DNA of 43,888 bases from Akkermansia sp. (GTDB taxonomy: Bacteria; Verrucomicrobiota; Verrucomicrobiia; Verrucomicrobiales; Akkermansiaceae). The DNA lies in assembly GCA_017517385.1 (NCBI GenBank), contig JAFWZG010000021.1, forward strand, positions 1-43,888, written 5' to 3'. A program made the position numbers and the translations under genes. Below, one piece after another: positions 14,598-22,763 of the stretch. Every line of letters begins with the position of its first letter. Positions within the stretch are counted from its first letter, which is position 1. The notes beneath the pieces are model-generated. The model did not search any database. It saw only the letters and a list, made by a program, of their open reading frames with translations, and was not told where the DNA came from.

Positions 14598-14626
14598 TTG
14601 AAATTATATTTTGGCTAGCATATAAT
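14598..14626 (+). promoter_or_regulatory. Near-consensus promoter of exbB
   Basis: TTGAAA (14598-14603), 17 nt, perfect TATAAT (14621-14626). The ATG at 14638 is 11 nt past the -10 box, so the leader is about 5 nt. Confidence 0.9.
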
Positions 14627-14637
14627 ACCCGCAATCT

Positions 14638-15405
14638 ATGCATGCGATTTTTTTATTAGCTCAGGAAGGTCAGGTAAAGACGAGTGCGGCAGCTCAGGGG
14701 TTCAGCGTTTTTGAAATTTTTGAAAAAGGCGGCCCGCTGATGTATGGTCTGCTGGGGCTTTCGTTCATAGCTCTGATGGCCGTGTTCGTGTGCTTGTGGA
14801 CGACTCGTTCCACTGCCGTGCTTACACGTGATATCGTTTTGACGGTAGAGTCTTACATCCGCCGCAAGGACTACGGCGGTTTGCTCGAACTTTGTAAGAA
14901 TGATGGTTCCAGCTTTGCTCGCACCGTGCATGTGATTGTGATGTTCATGCAGCGCAATAAGCGCGCTAACATGGACGCCGTGCGTGAAGTTGCCTCTGCT
15001 GAGGCTACCCGTCAGGCTAATATCCTGACTCGCCAGATTAACTGGCTCTCTGATATCGGCTCCATCGCACCGATGGTGGGTCTTCTTGGTACCGTGCTTG
15101 GTATGATGACGACCTTCTGGGAAATGGCTCAGGGTAACTTCGAGGGCGTGAAGCAGATGCAGATGGCAAGCGGTATCTCTGAAGCCATGATTACTACGGC
15201 CGGTGGTCTTGTGCTGGCCATCCCCTGTATGCTTTCCTACGCTGTGTTCCGTAACCGCATTCAGAAGCACATCACGGATATGGAGGTGGCCATCACCCAT
15301 ATTCTCTCCGTGTTGACTGTGCAGGCAGACCGTGAGTACCGCTTGGGTAATTCCGTTACCCAGAAGGGGAATCGCACGGAGCTGATGGAAGACGATGATA
15401 TGTGA
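14638..15405 (+). CDS. exbB: ExbB/TolQ-family proton-channel protein
   Basis: Inner-membrane subunit of an ExbB-ExbD or TolQ-TolR motor that uses proton motive force to energise outer-membrane events. The 255-aa protein has three membrane segments: about 32-56, about 145-170 (APMVGLLGTVLGMMTTF) and about 185-205 (TTAGGLVLAIPCMLSYAVF). The MotA/TolQ/ExbB motifs GLLGTVLGM and ITTAGGLVLAIP are clear. A near-consensus promoter leaves a leader of about 5 nt. exbD follows after 21 nt. Whether it serves TonB import or Tol-Pal division cannot be told here: no tonB, tolA, tolB or pal lies in the window. Confidence 0.94.
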   Translation: MHAIFLLAQEGQVKTSAAAQGFSVFEIFEKGGPLMYGLLGLSFIALMAVFVCLWTTRSTAVLTRDIVLTVESYIRRKDYGGLLELCKNDGSSFARTVHVIVMFMQRNKRANMDAVREVASAEATRQANILTRQINWLSDIGSIAPMVGLLGTVLGMMTTFWEMAQGNFEGVKQMQMASGISEAMITTAGGLVLAIPCMLSYAVFRNRIQKHITDMEVAITHILSVLTVQADREYRLGNSVTQKGNRTELMEDDDM

Positions 15406-15426
15406 TAACTCCTTTCCCGCCCTGTC

Positions 15427-15861
15427 ATGAAAATTAACGCGAAGGTACCAGAGCCTATTGGCTTCCAGCTGGCTCCCATGCTTGATGTGGTGTTCCTGCT
15501 GCTTATATTCTTCGTGGTGACTCAGAAGTTCATTCTTAATGAGCAGGATCTGAAGGTGCGTGTGCCTACGGCTCCGCAGACAACGGCTGAGGAATCACGC
15601 GCAATTGATGAGATTATCATCAATGCCCGCGAGGAAAACGAAAATCTGATTGTCACGATTGACCGCGAAGTGTTCACGCTCGAAGAGTTGGAAAATCGCT
15701 TGCGCCGTCAGGTGCGCATCAACGAGCATCAGCCCGTCCGAATTCGCGCAGATGCCGAAATGCGCTGGCAGCGTGTGGCTGATGTTATCTCCACCTGTAC
15801 TAAAGCCGGCGTTTATAACGTGAGCTTTTCCAAGCAGATGCCCAGTAGCGAGCAGCAATAA
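15427..15861 (+). CDS. exbD: ExbD/TolR-family motor subunit
   Basis: Partner of ExbB: a single N-terminal membrane helix (~17-35) and a periplasmic domain. The proton-carrying Asp is in PMLDVVFLLLIFF (D20). At 144 aa it has the usual size, with the C-terminal TolR/ExbD fold (IRADAEMRWQRVADVISTC). It follows exbB by 21 nt and is surely co-transcribed. Its stop codon sits in the loop of a long hairpin, so expression of the downstream TPR gene may be set by that structure. Confidence 0.94.
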   Translation: MKINAKVPEPIGFQLAPMLDVVFLLLIFFVVTQKFILNEQDLKVRVPTAPQTTAEESRAIDEIIINAREENENLIVTIDREVFTLEELENRLRRQVRINEHQPVRIRADAEMRWQRVADVISTCTKAGVYNVSFSKQMPSSEQQ

Positions 15862-15878
15862 GCTCGCCGGGCATCTGC
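15834..15878 (+). other. Long intergenic hairpin around the exbD stop codon
   Basis: GCAGATGCCC (15834-15843) pairs with GGGCATCTGC (15869-15878). Inside it GCGAGC (15848-15853) pairs with GCTCGC (15862-15867). The exbD TAA (15859-15861) is in the apical loop. No T run follows, so it is not a classical terminator. It may stabilise the exbBD message or tune read-through. Confidence 0.7.
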
Positions 15879-15957
15879 CCCACATATACCTTACTTAATA
15901 CAAACGAAAGAACTCTGCCAACCGGTGGGGTTCAACTATTCGGAAAGAAGCCCTGAT

Positions 15958-18432
15958 ATGATAAAGACAAGAACTATTTTAAGCCTGATGGCGTTCAGTG
16001 TTATAACGCCGGCTCCCGTATGGGCTCAGGAACCCGCAGAAGAGGAAGAACTTGTGGTGGACCGGGAGGCTGATTCCTATGCTATTGCGGAGCATTTGTA
16101 TTCACAGGCCCGGCAGGCTGGGCTTGATGCGGATTCCCGCCGCTTAGGTATGGCTCGTGCTGCCTTGCTTTTTGAAAATTTTGTAAAGGAGTTCCCTCAA
16201 TCTTCGCGTGCCATTAGGGCTCAGTATCTGCAGGCAACCTGCCTTGAGGCTACCGGCGACAATGCCGCTGCTGCTGCCGTGCTGCAGAAGATTGCCGACA
16301 ATCCGAACGGCGGAGAGTATACGGCCTCAGCCGCGTATCGCCTTGCCTCTCAGGCGGCATCCAGAAATCTTTGGGATCGTGCGGAGAAGTACTTCCGAAT
16401 TACCATTGCCACCACCGGGCAGGCTGAGTTGAAATTTGATGCCGAGTTCCGCCTTGGCCGTGTTCTCATGCAGAAGGGCGAGAAGCAGGAGGCTGAGACT
16501 TTGTTCAGGGGGCTGGCCTCAGGGCAGGGAGTGCCGGCAGTGCTGGTGAACGTCTCGCTCTACACACTGGGACAGATGAAGACTGAAGCCTCTGAGTTTG
16601 CGGAGGCATACGACTTCTTCTCCCGCCTGCTGGAGCGCGCAGATGTGGAGGAGTCCATGCGTTCTGTGGCCACCTTGCAGGCGGCCCGTCTTGCCTCCAA
16701 ATTGAATAGGCCCGCTGAAGCAAATGCACATTATGCCCGGCTGTCCTCAATGGCGGGTATGGAGGCATACCATGGTGAGGCGCAGATGGATTCATTGCTT
16801 TCCCTGTATCGCCAGAAAAATTATCAGGCTGTGGTGGATTTGGTGCGTTCTCGATACGTGGAGCTGAATGATCCGGAGCGTGAAGCCCGCCGAGCCATCA
16901 TTGTGGGACAGTCCTACATGGAGTTGCGTGATTTCAACAGCGCTGCTCAGTGGTATCAGGTGGCAGAGAAGGCTTTGCCGAACAGTGCGCTGGCGGCAGA
17001 TGCCGCATACCGCCGCCTTATCTGTGCTCAGCAGACCCGCAGCGGCAATTTTATCTCACTCGCTCAGGCCTTCCTTCGTACTTATGCAGCCGCCGGGCAG
17101 AGCACGGCCACGCTTCCCTGTGTAGATTTGGTGCGCCTCATGTATGCAGATCGCCTGATGCTGGCAGATGTTCAGGAGGCTTCCCGCCAGTTTGAAGCTA
17201 TCAACTTTGCGAATTTGAGCAATCTTTCCGCTCAGGTGCGTGCCGATGCCATGTACAAGAAGGCGTGGTGTGCATACCATGGCGGAACGGCTGATGCCAT
17301 TAGTACGCTCAACGAGTTCATCCGCACCTTCACGACGGATGTGCGCCTTCCTGAGGCACTTGCACTGCGTGGTTGCTGCTATGTGAACCAGAATAATTTA
17401 GATGCAGCGCTTGCGGATTTTGACCGCGTGATAAATGAATACCCGCAGTCACCTGCTGTGCCGATGTGTTTGCAGAGAGCAGCTCAGGCTTGTGCCTCGC
17501 GTGATAAGAACCGCATGGTGAACTACTATGAGCGCTTGATTCAGTGTGCAGGGCGCGCCAAGCCTTCAGCCATAGCTGAGGCTCATTATCTCATAGCCCG
17601 TGTGCAGATGGATGAAAACCCAAGTGCTGCTATTCCGCATTTCCGTGAGGCTCGTACGCTGAATCCTGAGCAGTATGGTTCTGCGGTGGATTTATGCCTT
17701 GTGCACTGCTTCTTCAAGATGCAGGATGCTGATAATCTGCGTGAGGCGCTCGTTACTCTGGAGCGGAATAACCCGGCTTCCTATCAGGCCCTTCCTCCGG
17801 CCATTCCCCGCTGGTGCGGCTGGATGTGCTTCCAGAGTCACCGATACCTTGATGCGGATAAATACCTCTCCGAGGCTGTGGCCCGCGCTCCCAAGATTGC
17901 ATATGATGCCCCTGACGGAACTAGGCAGGAACGTGCTGATGTGGAGGCCCTTGTGTGGAAATCTTTGGCTCGTGCCCGTCTGGAACTGCGCCAGTTTGAG
18001 CGAGGTTTGGAAGCAGCCCAACATTATGTTTCCATGGAAACACAGCCTTACCGCAAGGCGGAGGGTATGCGTGATATGGCGCAGCTGCTTATCGGCCTGA
18101 ACCGCACAGCGGAGGCTCGCGCTCTCTGTGAGGAGGCGATTGCTCTGGGGATTGACGGTCCCATTAAATCTTCGGTGTTCATCACCTTGGGTGACAGCTA
18201 TTTTGCCGAACGCGCTTTTACTGATGCCGCGCGTTACTACGGCCGTACTGCTAACGTGGTGGGTGATCGTGAGTTGAAACCCGTGGCCTTGTACAAGGTG
18301 GCCATTGCGCTGCGCCTTAGTGACCGCTCCGGTGAAGCCGAGCAGTATGAGCAGGCTCTGCATAACGAGTTCCCGAACTGGCTGCCGGAGGCGAATGTCT
18401 CCATCTTCATGAAGATGCACGATAATCAGTAA
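15958..18432 (+). CDS. Secreted tetratricopeptide-repeat protein
   Basis: A protein of 824 aa with a Sec signal peptide (TRTILSLMAFSVITPAPVWAQ) and tandem TPR-like helical repeats over nearly its whole length. Typical lines are AAYRLASQAASRNLWDRAEKYF and ALRGCCYVNQNNLDAALADFDRVI. It is predicted to be periplasmic and to act as a protein-binding scaffold. It lies about 95 nt after exbD, much as CpoB/YbgF follows tol genes in other bacteria, so a role with the ExbBD motor is a reasonable guess. I prefer the ATG at 15958 because it begins the signal peptide directly. The PBP gene starts 16 nt downstream. Confidence 0.85.
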   Translation: MIKTRTILSLMAFSVITPAPVWAQEPAEEEELVVDREADSYAIAEHLYSQARQAGLDADSRRLGMARAALLFENFVKEFPQSSRAIRAQYLQATCLEATGDNAAAAAVLQKIADNPNGGEYTASAAYRLASQAASRNLWDRAEKYFRITIATTGQAELKFDAEFRLGRVLMQKGEKQEAETLFRGLASGQGVPAVLVNVSLYTLGQMKTEASEFAEAYDFFSRLLERADVEESMRSVATLQAARLASKLNRPAEANAHYARLSSMAGMEAYHGEAQMDSLLSLYRQKNYQAVVDLVRSRYVELNDPEREARRAIIVGQSYMELRDFNSAAQWYQVAEKALPNSALAADAAYRRLICAQQTRSGNFISLAQAFLRTYAAAGQSTATLPCVDLVRLMYADRLMLADVQEASRQFEAINFANLSNLSAQVRADAMYKKAWCAYHGGTADAISTLNEFIRTFTTDVRLPEALALRGCCYVNQNNLDAALADFDRVINEYPQSPAVPMCLQRAAQACASRDKNRMVNYYERLIQCAGRAKPSAIAEAHYLIARVQMDENPSAAIPHFREARTLNPEQYGSAVDLCLVHCFFKMQDADNLREALVTLERNNPASYQALPPAIPRWCGWMCFQSHRYLDADKYLSEAVARAPKIAYDAPDGTRQERADVEALVWKSLARARLELRQFERGLEAAQHYVSMETQPYRKAEGMRDMAQLLIGLNRTAEARALCEEAIALGIDGPIKSSVFITLGDSYFAERAFTDAARYYGRTANVVGDRELKPVALYKVAIALRLSDRSGEAEQYEQALHNEFPNWLPEANVSIFMKMHDNQ

Positions 18433-18448
18433 AAACACAGTTCGCAAC

Positions 18449-20317
18449 ATGTTTTACTCACGGGGGATTAACCGCCGGAAGCGTTGGTACAGAATGTTCA
18501 GCATCGGCCGCCGTAAGCTGGTGGCCGTGGGGCTTATTCTGGCGTTTTTCATCATAGCTGTTATTACCGTTTTTGTTACATACAGCTGCAGAGCTCTGCA
18601 GTATGATTTGGAGCGAGTGGTGAGGGGTAGCGGTGAAAGCGTGCTTTATGACAGCGCGAATACTCCCTTGATGTCGCTGACCGGGGATGCCCCCCTCATC
18701 GTTACATGGGATGAGTTGCCGAAGGATTTGGTGAATGCCTTTGTGGCCCGTGAGGATGAATCCTTCTTTGAGCACAATGGCGTGGTGTATTCCTCCGTGC
18801 TTCGTTCGTTGCTGCGGAATATCTCCTCCATGAGTTATGAGCAGGGAGCGTCCACTATCACGATGCAGCTTACGCGTAACGTATTCGAGATGAATGAGAA
18901 ATCTCTCGACCGTAAGCTGCTGGAGGCTCTGCTGGCCCAGCGCATTGAGCGCAGCTATGATAAACAAACCATCCTGACACAGTATCTGAACCGTATCTAT
19001 TTTGGGCAGAATTGCTATGGTGTAGCGGCTGCTGCTCACCGTTATTTTGGTAAGCGTGTTTCTGAGCTGAACTTGGTGGAGTGTGCTACTCTAGCCGGCC
19101 TTGTGCGTGGCCCCTCTCTCTTTAATCCTGTGACGAGCATGGAGAAAGCCATGGCGGTGAAGCGTGAGACGCTTGACCGCATGCTAGAGCTGGAGTTCAT
19201 CACTCAGCAGCAGTATGATGAAGCAGAGGCCGCGGCCATTGAGCTGGCTCCGACCGCGGATGACTCCCGTGTCATTAACTCCTATGCCGCCATGTGGGCC
19301 CATCACGAGCTGGATGACATGCGCGAGGAGCTTGGCGAGAATGTGGGCGGTATCTCCGTGGTGACGAACCTCATGCTTCCCCTGCAGCAGCGTGTAGAGC
19401 AGTCTGTGGAGAGGGCTCTTGTGGCTGTGGAAAAGCAGCATAGTTTCCCGGATGAATGGTTGCCCCTATTGGATGCAAACGCCGCTGAAGCCCAGAGGCT
19501 GCGTAGTTTCTTTGAAGGCATCGCCAGACCCGCTTCCATGAGGGTGCGGGGGCAGGATAATGATCTCAGCCATGTGCTGCAATGCTGTGTGTTGATTGTG
19601 GATGCCCGCCGTAACAACAAGGGGCGTGTGTTAGCCTTGGTGTCTGGGCGCAGTGCGGTGGATGGGGTAGACCGCTGGCGTGGAAACTGTATGCCCGGCA
19701 GGGCTATGGCTCCTTTCCTGTATAGCTGTGCTTGCTTGCCGGGCGGTGATGACGCTCACATTGTGACTCAGCGTGAAGATGTTACCGGTACTCGGCTTGG
19801 CTATGATGTAGTGAGCTCGGCCTATCAGCATTTGGATATGGGATTGGAGCTGCCTTCCCGTGAGAATGAATTGCAGCTCTACCGGGGGGAGTTTTTGATG
19901 CGCCGAATGGATTTGGCCCGAGTTCTCTTTGATATCCAGAACGATGGTCGTAACTATGAATTCAAACTGATAAACCGTGTATGGAGCCGCGGCGGCGCTC
20001 CTCTGTACGCGTTCCAGCCTGTAGTGGCAGGGGAATACATTCGCCGCGAAGGCGCGAGAGCCGTGGCTCAGATTGCCCCCTTTGAGATAGCGGATCGCCT
20101 GCCGATAGTGCTGAATGAAAAACTTCCCGCCGGGCATGGCAACATGTGCATGGTGTTCAACCAGAGAGGTGTGGCTGTTTTTGTGTGGATGGGATTTGAT
20201 GATCCCGCCGATATGCCCACGGATACCAAGATGACGAGCCTTATTCGGCGCGTTTCATATTGCTTGGGGCGTGAGCTGCATGAGGCTGCTCGCGCTATGC
20301 TTAATGAAAGAAAGTAA
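18449..20317 (+). CDS. Class A PBP-like peptidoglycan glycosyltransferase with degenerate transpeptidase domain
   Basis: A 622-aa inner-membrane protein: cytoplasmic basic N-terminus, membrane helix ~25-45, GT51 glycosyltransferase ~70-240, then a transpeptidase-like region. GT51 motifs are intact: catalytic E102 in REDESFFEH, QGASTITMQLTRN and the RIERSYDKQTILTQYLNRIYFG block. In the transpeptidase part the SxxK motif, expected as PGSTFKPF, reads PGRAMAPF (R418 and A421 replace Ser and Lys). No KTGT motif is seen where NQRGVAVFVWMGF occurs. The protein should polymerise glycan but not cross-link it. It follows the TPR gene by 16 nt, in an operon with suhB-like and rsmB. Confidence 0.88.
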   Translation: MFYSRGINRRKRWYRMFSIGRRKLVAVGLILAFFIIAVITVFVTYSCRALQYDLERVVRGSGESVLYDSANTPLMSLTGDAPLIVTWDELPKDLVNAFVAREDESFFEHNGVVYSSVLRSLLRNISSMSYEQGASTITMQLTRNVFEMNEKSLDRKLLEALLAQRIERSYDKQTILTQYLNRIYFGQNCYGVAAAAHRYFGKRVSELNLVECATLAGLVRGPSLFNPVTSMEKAMAVKRETLDRMLELEFITQQQYDEAEAAAIELAPTADDSRVINSYAAMWAHHELDDMREELGENVGGISVVTNLMLPLQQRVEQSVERALVAVEKQHSFPDEWLPLLDANAAEAQRLRSFFEGIARPASMRVRGQDNDLSHVLQCCVLIVDARRNNKGRVLALVSGRSAVDGVDRWRGNCMPGRAMAPFLYSCACLPGGDDAHIVTQREDVTGTRLGYDVVSSAYQHLDMGLELPSRENELQLYRGEFLMRRMDLARVLFDIQNDGRNYEFKLINRVWSRGGAPLYAFQPVVAGEYIRREGARAVAQIAPFEIADRLPIVLNEKLPAGHGNMCMVFNQRGVAVFVWMGFDDPADMPTDTKMTSLIRRVSYCLGRELHEAARAMLNERK

Positions 20318-20333
20318 TTCAAAGTAAGTGTTT

Positions 20334-21119
20334 ATGCCTGATTATTCCTCACAGTTGCAGGCCGCTTGTTCCGCCGCGCGTGCAGCCGGCTCATTTCTAC
20401 GCACCCGTTTTACGGATGCGGGGCCTGTGAATGAAGAATTGCCGCATGATATTAAACTGCAGCTGGATAAAGATACTCAGGCTATTATTGTGGAACGGCT
20501 TTTGCAGGCATTCCCCGATTATGCCGTGCTGGGGGAGGAAGGAAATGCCGGTTCGTCGGAGGCTGAGGCCGTATGGATTGTGGACCCGATAGATGGCACG
20601 GTCAACTACTTTTATGGTATCCCCATCTTTTGCGTGAGTATTGCTCTGCGTGTGCGTGGTGAGCTTGTGCTGGGCTGTGTGTATGACCCCATGCAAGATG
20701 AATGTTTCACGGCCATGGCCGGTGGGGCCGCCTATCTGAACGGGCGGGAGATAAAAGTTTCTTCCCGGAAGGAACTTGCTAAGGCTGTCATTTTTGTGGG
20801 CCATGGCAGTCACGATGGCTCCGGTGAGGAGGGGATACGCCGCTTTGCCTATCTTTCTGCTCGTGTACGCAAGATTCGCATACTGGGCTCCGCGGCACTC
20901 ACTCTTTGCTATATTGCAGCCGGGCGGTTTGATGCGTACATTGAGAACCGGATTCACCTTTGGGATTTTGCTGCTGCCGGAGTGATTCTGGCGAGTGCAG
21001 GGGGCCTGCTGGAGTTTACTCCCGGAGCAGATTCCGCTGAGACCGGCTCTGTCATTGCATGGAATGGGCACCTGCCGCTTCTGCAAACTCTTTCCGAATA
21101 TTCATCTGAAGCCTCATGA
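20334..21119 (+). CDS. suhB: Inositol monophosphatase family protein
   Basis: Mg2+-dependent phosphatase of the IMPase/SuhB family, acting on inositol-1-phosphate or related sugar phosphates. The motifs are GEEGN (metal-binding Glu), DPIDGTVNYFYG (metal-binding Asp pair) and WDFAAAGVILASAGG. From the ATG at 20334 the protein has about 261 aa, normal for the family. A GTG at 20328 would add two residues. It follows the PBP gene closely, and its stop overlaps the rsmB start (ATGA). The symbol is by family resemblance: the substrate could also be a nucleotide such as PAP. Confidence 0.88.
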   Translation: MPDYSSQLQAACSAARAAGSFLRTRFTDAGPVNEELPHDIKLQLDKDTQAIIVERLLQAFPDYAVLGEEGNAGSSEAEAVWIVDPIDGTVNYFYGIPIFCVSIALRVRGELVLGCVYDPMQDECFTAMAGGAAYLNGREIKVSSRKELAKAVIFVGHGSHDGSGEEGIRRFAYLSARVRKIRILGSAALTLCYIAAGRFDAYIENRIHLWDFAAAGVILASAGGLLEFTPGADSAETGSVIAWNGHLPLLQTLSEYSSEAS

Positions 21120-22384
21120 AGCCCTCCGTATCTCACAAGAACAGGAAGCATACCCCTTCTGATAATAATCCGCGCCGGATTGCATGGAACTGCTTGCAGC
21201 GTTGGGAGCAGGGTGGCGTGTTTGCTGAGACGCTCATTGCCCGTGAAGCCTTGGCCCTCAAACCGATGGATAGGGCTTTGACTCAGGCTATTGTGCTGGG
21301 CGTGCTGCGTAATTTGCGTTGGATGGAGCACCTGTGCTCTTCTCTGCGTTCCGGAAAGCTGGAGTCTTCCGTACGCTGGCTCGTGATGGTGGGCCTTTGT
21401 CAGCTGTTCGTGCTGAATAAGCCGGAGCATGCTGCTGTGTCGGAAACGGTTAATCTGGCATCTGCCCGCGTGCGAGGTGTGGTGAATGGTATGCTGCGCA
21501 ATGCCGTGCGCAGGAGGGCTGAGTTCATGGCTGAGCTGGAGGAATTGCCTCTTGGGGTGCGGTATTCCACTCCGGATTGGCTTGTGAAGCGGTGGCAGCA
21601 GGAGTTCGGCGCTGAGGAAACGGCTCTGCTGCTGGCTTGGAATGTGTGCCCGCCGCCGGTTTATGCCCGCATCAACCCCTTGCGTCCGCCTGTGATTCCG
21701 GAAGATTGGCAGCCTCATCCCTCCGCCCCCGGCTGGTACCGCATGTCCGCCGGTGTGCCAATCCGTGAGCTGCAGGAAGGCAGCGTGTATGTGGCAGATC
21801 CGTCTACACGCTATTGTGTGCAGCTTCTTGCACCTGTACCGGGAGAGCGAGTGCTGGATGCCTGCGCTGCGCCCGGCGGTAAATCCGCCGCGATGATTGC
21901 GGCTAGTTGCGGAAAGATTAGTCTGCTTGCTACGGATGCAGAGTCACACCGCTTGCCCAAGCTCCGGGAGAATTTGCTGAGGGCAGGAGGGGAAGATGTG
22001 GAGGTGCGCCAGCATGATTGGACGGTACCCTGTCCGCAGGAATGGAAGCAGGTATTTGACGCCGTGCTGCTGGATGTGCCCTGCAGCAATAGTGGTGTAC
22101 TTCAACGCAGGGTAGACGCCCGCTGGCGATTGAAGCCTGAAGAGTTTGAGCGCTTGGCTGAACTTCAGTCAGCCATTCTTTCTTCAGCCTGTGAGGCTGT
22201 ACGCCCCGGTGGGCGGTTGGTGTATTCCACCTGTTCCATTGATTTGCAGGAAGACCGCGCCGTGGTGGATGCTTTCCTGAGTGCTCACCCGGAGTTTTCT
22301 CTCGTAAAGGATTATCTGGCTTTACCTCACCGAGAGCAGGCGGATGGCGCTTATGCAGCACTACTCCGGAGGAATAAATTCTGA
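21116..22384 (+). CDS. rsmB: 16S rRNA (cytosine-967-C5)-methyltransferase
   Basis: SAM-dependent enzyme that makes m5C967 in 16S rRNA. The 422-aa protein has an N-terminal NusB-like RNA-binding domain (~1-150) and a C-terminal Rossmann methyltransferase. SAM motif I reads VLDACAAPGGKSA. The two catalytic cysteines are C323 (DVPCSNSGV) and C373 (YSTCSID), as in RsmB/Nop2 enzymes. Length and domain order match E. coli RsmB (429 aa). The ATG overlaps the preceding TGA by 4 nt, so translation is probably coupled. The next gene, ptsH, has its own promoter. Confidence 0.93.
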   Translation: MKPSVSHKNRKHTPSDNNPRRIAWNCLQRWEQGGVFAETLIAREALALKPMDRALTQAIVLGVLRNLRWMEHLCSSLRSGKLESSVRWLVMVGLCQLFVLNKPEHAAVSETVNLASARVRGVVNGMLRNAVRRRAEFMAELEELPLGVRYSTPDWLVKRWQQEFGAEETALLLAWNVCPPPVYARINPLRPPVIPEDWQPHPSAPGWYRMSAGVPIRELQEGSVYVADPSTRYCVQLLAPVPGERVLDACAAPGGKSAAMIAASCGKISLLATDAESHRLPKLRENLLRAGGEDVEVRQHDWTVPCPQEWKQVFDAVLLDVPCSNSGVLQRRVDARWRLKPEEFERLAELQSAILSSACEAVRPGGRLVYSTCSIDLQEDRAVVDAFLSAHPEFSLVKDYLALPHREQADGAYAALLRRNKF

Positions 22385-22392
22385 AAAAAAAG

Positions 22393-22422
22393 CTGGCAAT
22401 CACGCGGCGTATGTCGTATACT
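22393..22422 (+). promoter_or_regulatory. Promoter of ptsH
   Basis: CTGGCA (22393-22398), an 18-nt spacer and TATACT (22417-22422). The leader is about 27 nt, has no Shine-Dalgarno sequence and is A-rich just before the ATG. Confidence 0.65.
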
Positions 22423-22455
22423 GTCTCGTGAACGATAAGCCAAACATACAAAAAC

Positions 22456-22722
22456 ATGATAACGAAAAAACTCACCATTCTTAACAAGCTTGGCATACAT
22501 GCCCGTCCCGCTGCCCAGTTCGTACGTGTGGCCAGCCGTTTTCAGGCTGATGTGACCGTTGAGAAAGACGATGAGTCGGTTGATGGTAAGAGTATAATGG
22601 GCTTAATGATGCTTGCCGTTGGGTGTGGCGCTGAGATTACCGTGATTGCGGATGGCGCTGATGAGGCGCAGGCAATGGCTGCTCTGGAAGAGCTTGTGGC
22701 CGGTAAGTTCGGCGAGGCTTAA
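22456..22722 (+). CDS. ptsH: Phosphocarrier protein HPr
   Basis: Phosphate carrier of the PTS. The 88-aa protein has the phospho-accepting H15 in GIHARPAAQF, and Ser46 in GKSIMGLM, the residue phosphorylated by HPr kinase in organisms that have it. It is followed 41 nt later by ptsI. Having Ser46 with this context suggests the pathway can have a regulatory role, but no HPr kinase gene is in the window. Confidence 0.96.
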   Translation: MITKKLTILNKLGIHARPAAQFVRVASRFQADVTVEKDDESVDGKSIMGLMMLAVGCGAEITVIADGADEAQAMAALEELVAGKFGEA

Positions 22723-22763
22723 TTAGTGCCATTTCCCCTTCATTCATACCTTTTAGGCTTGTG

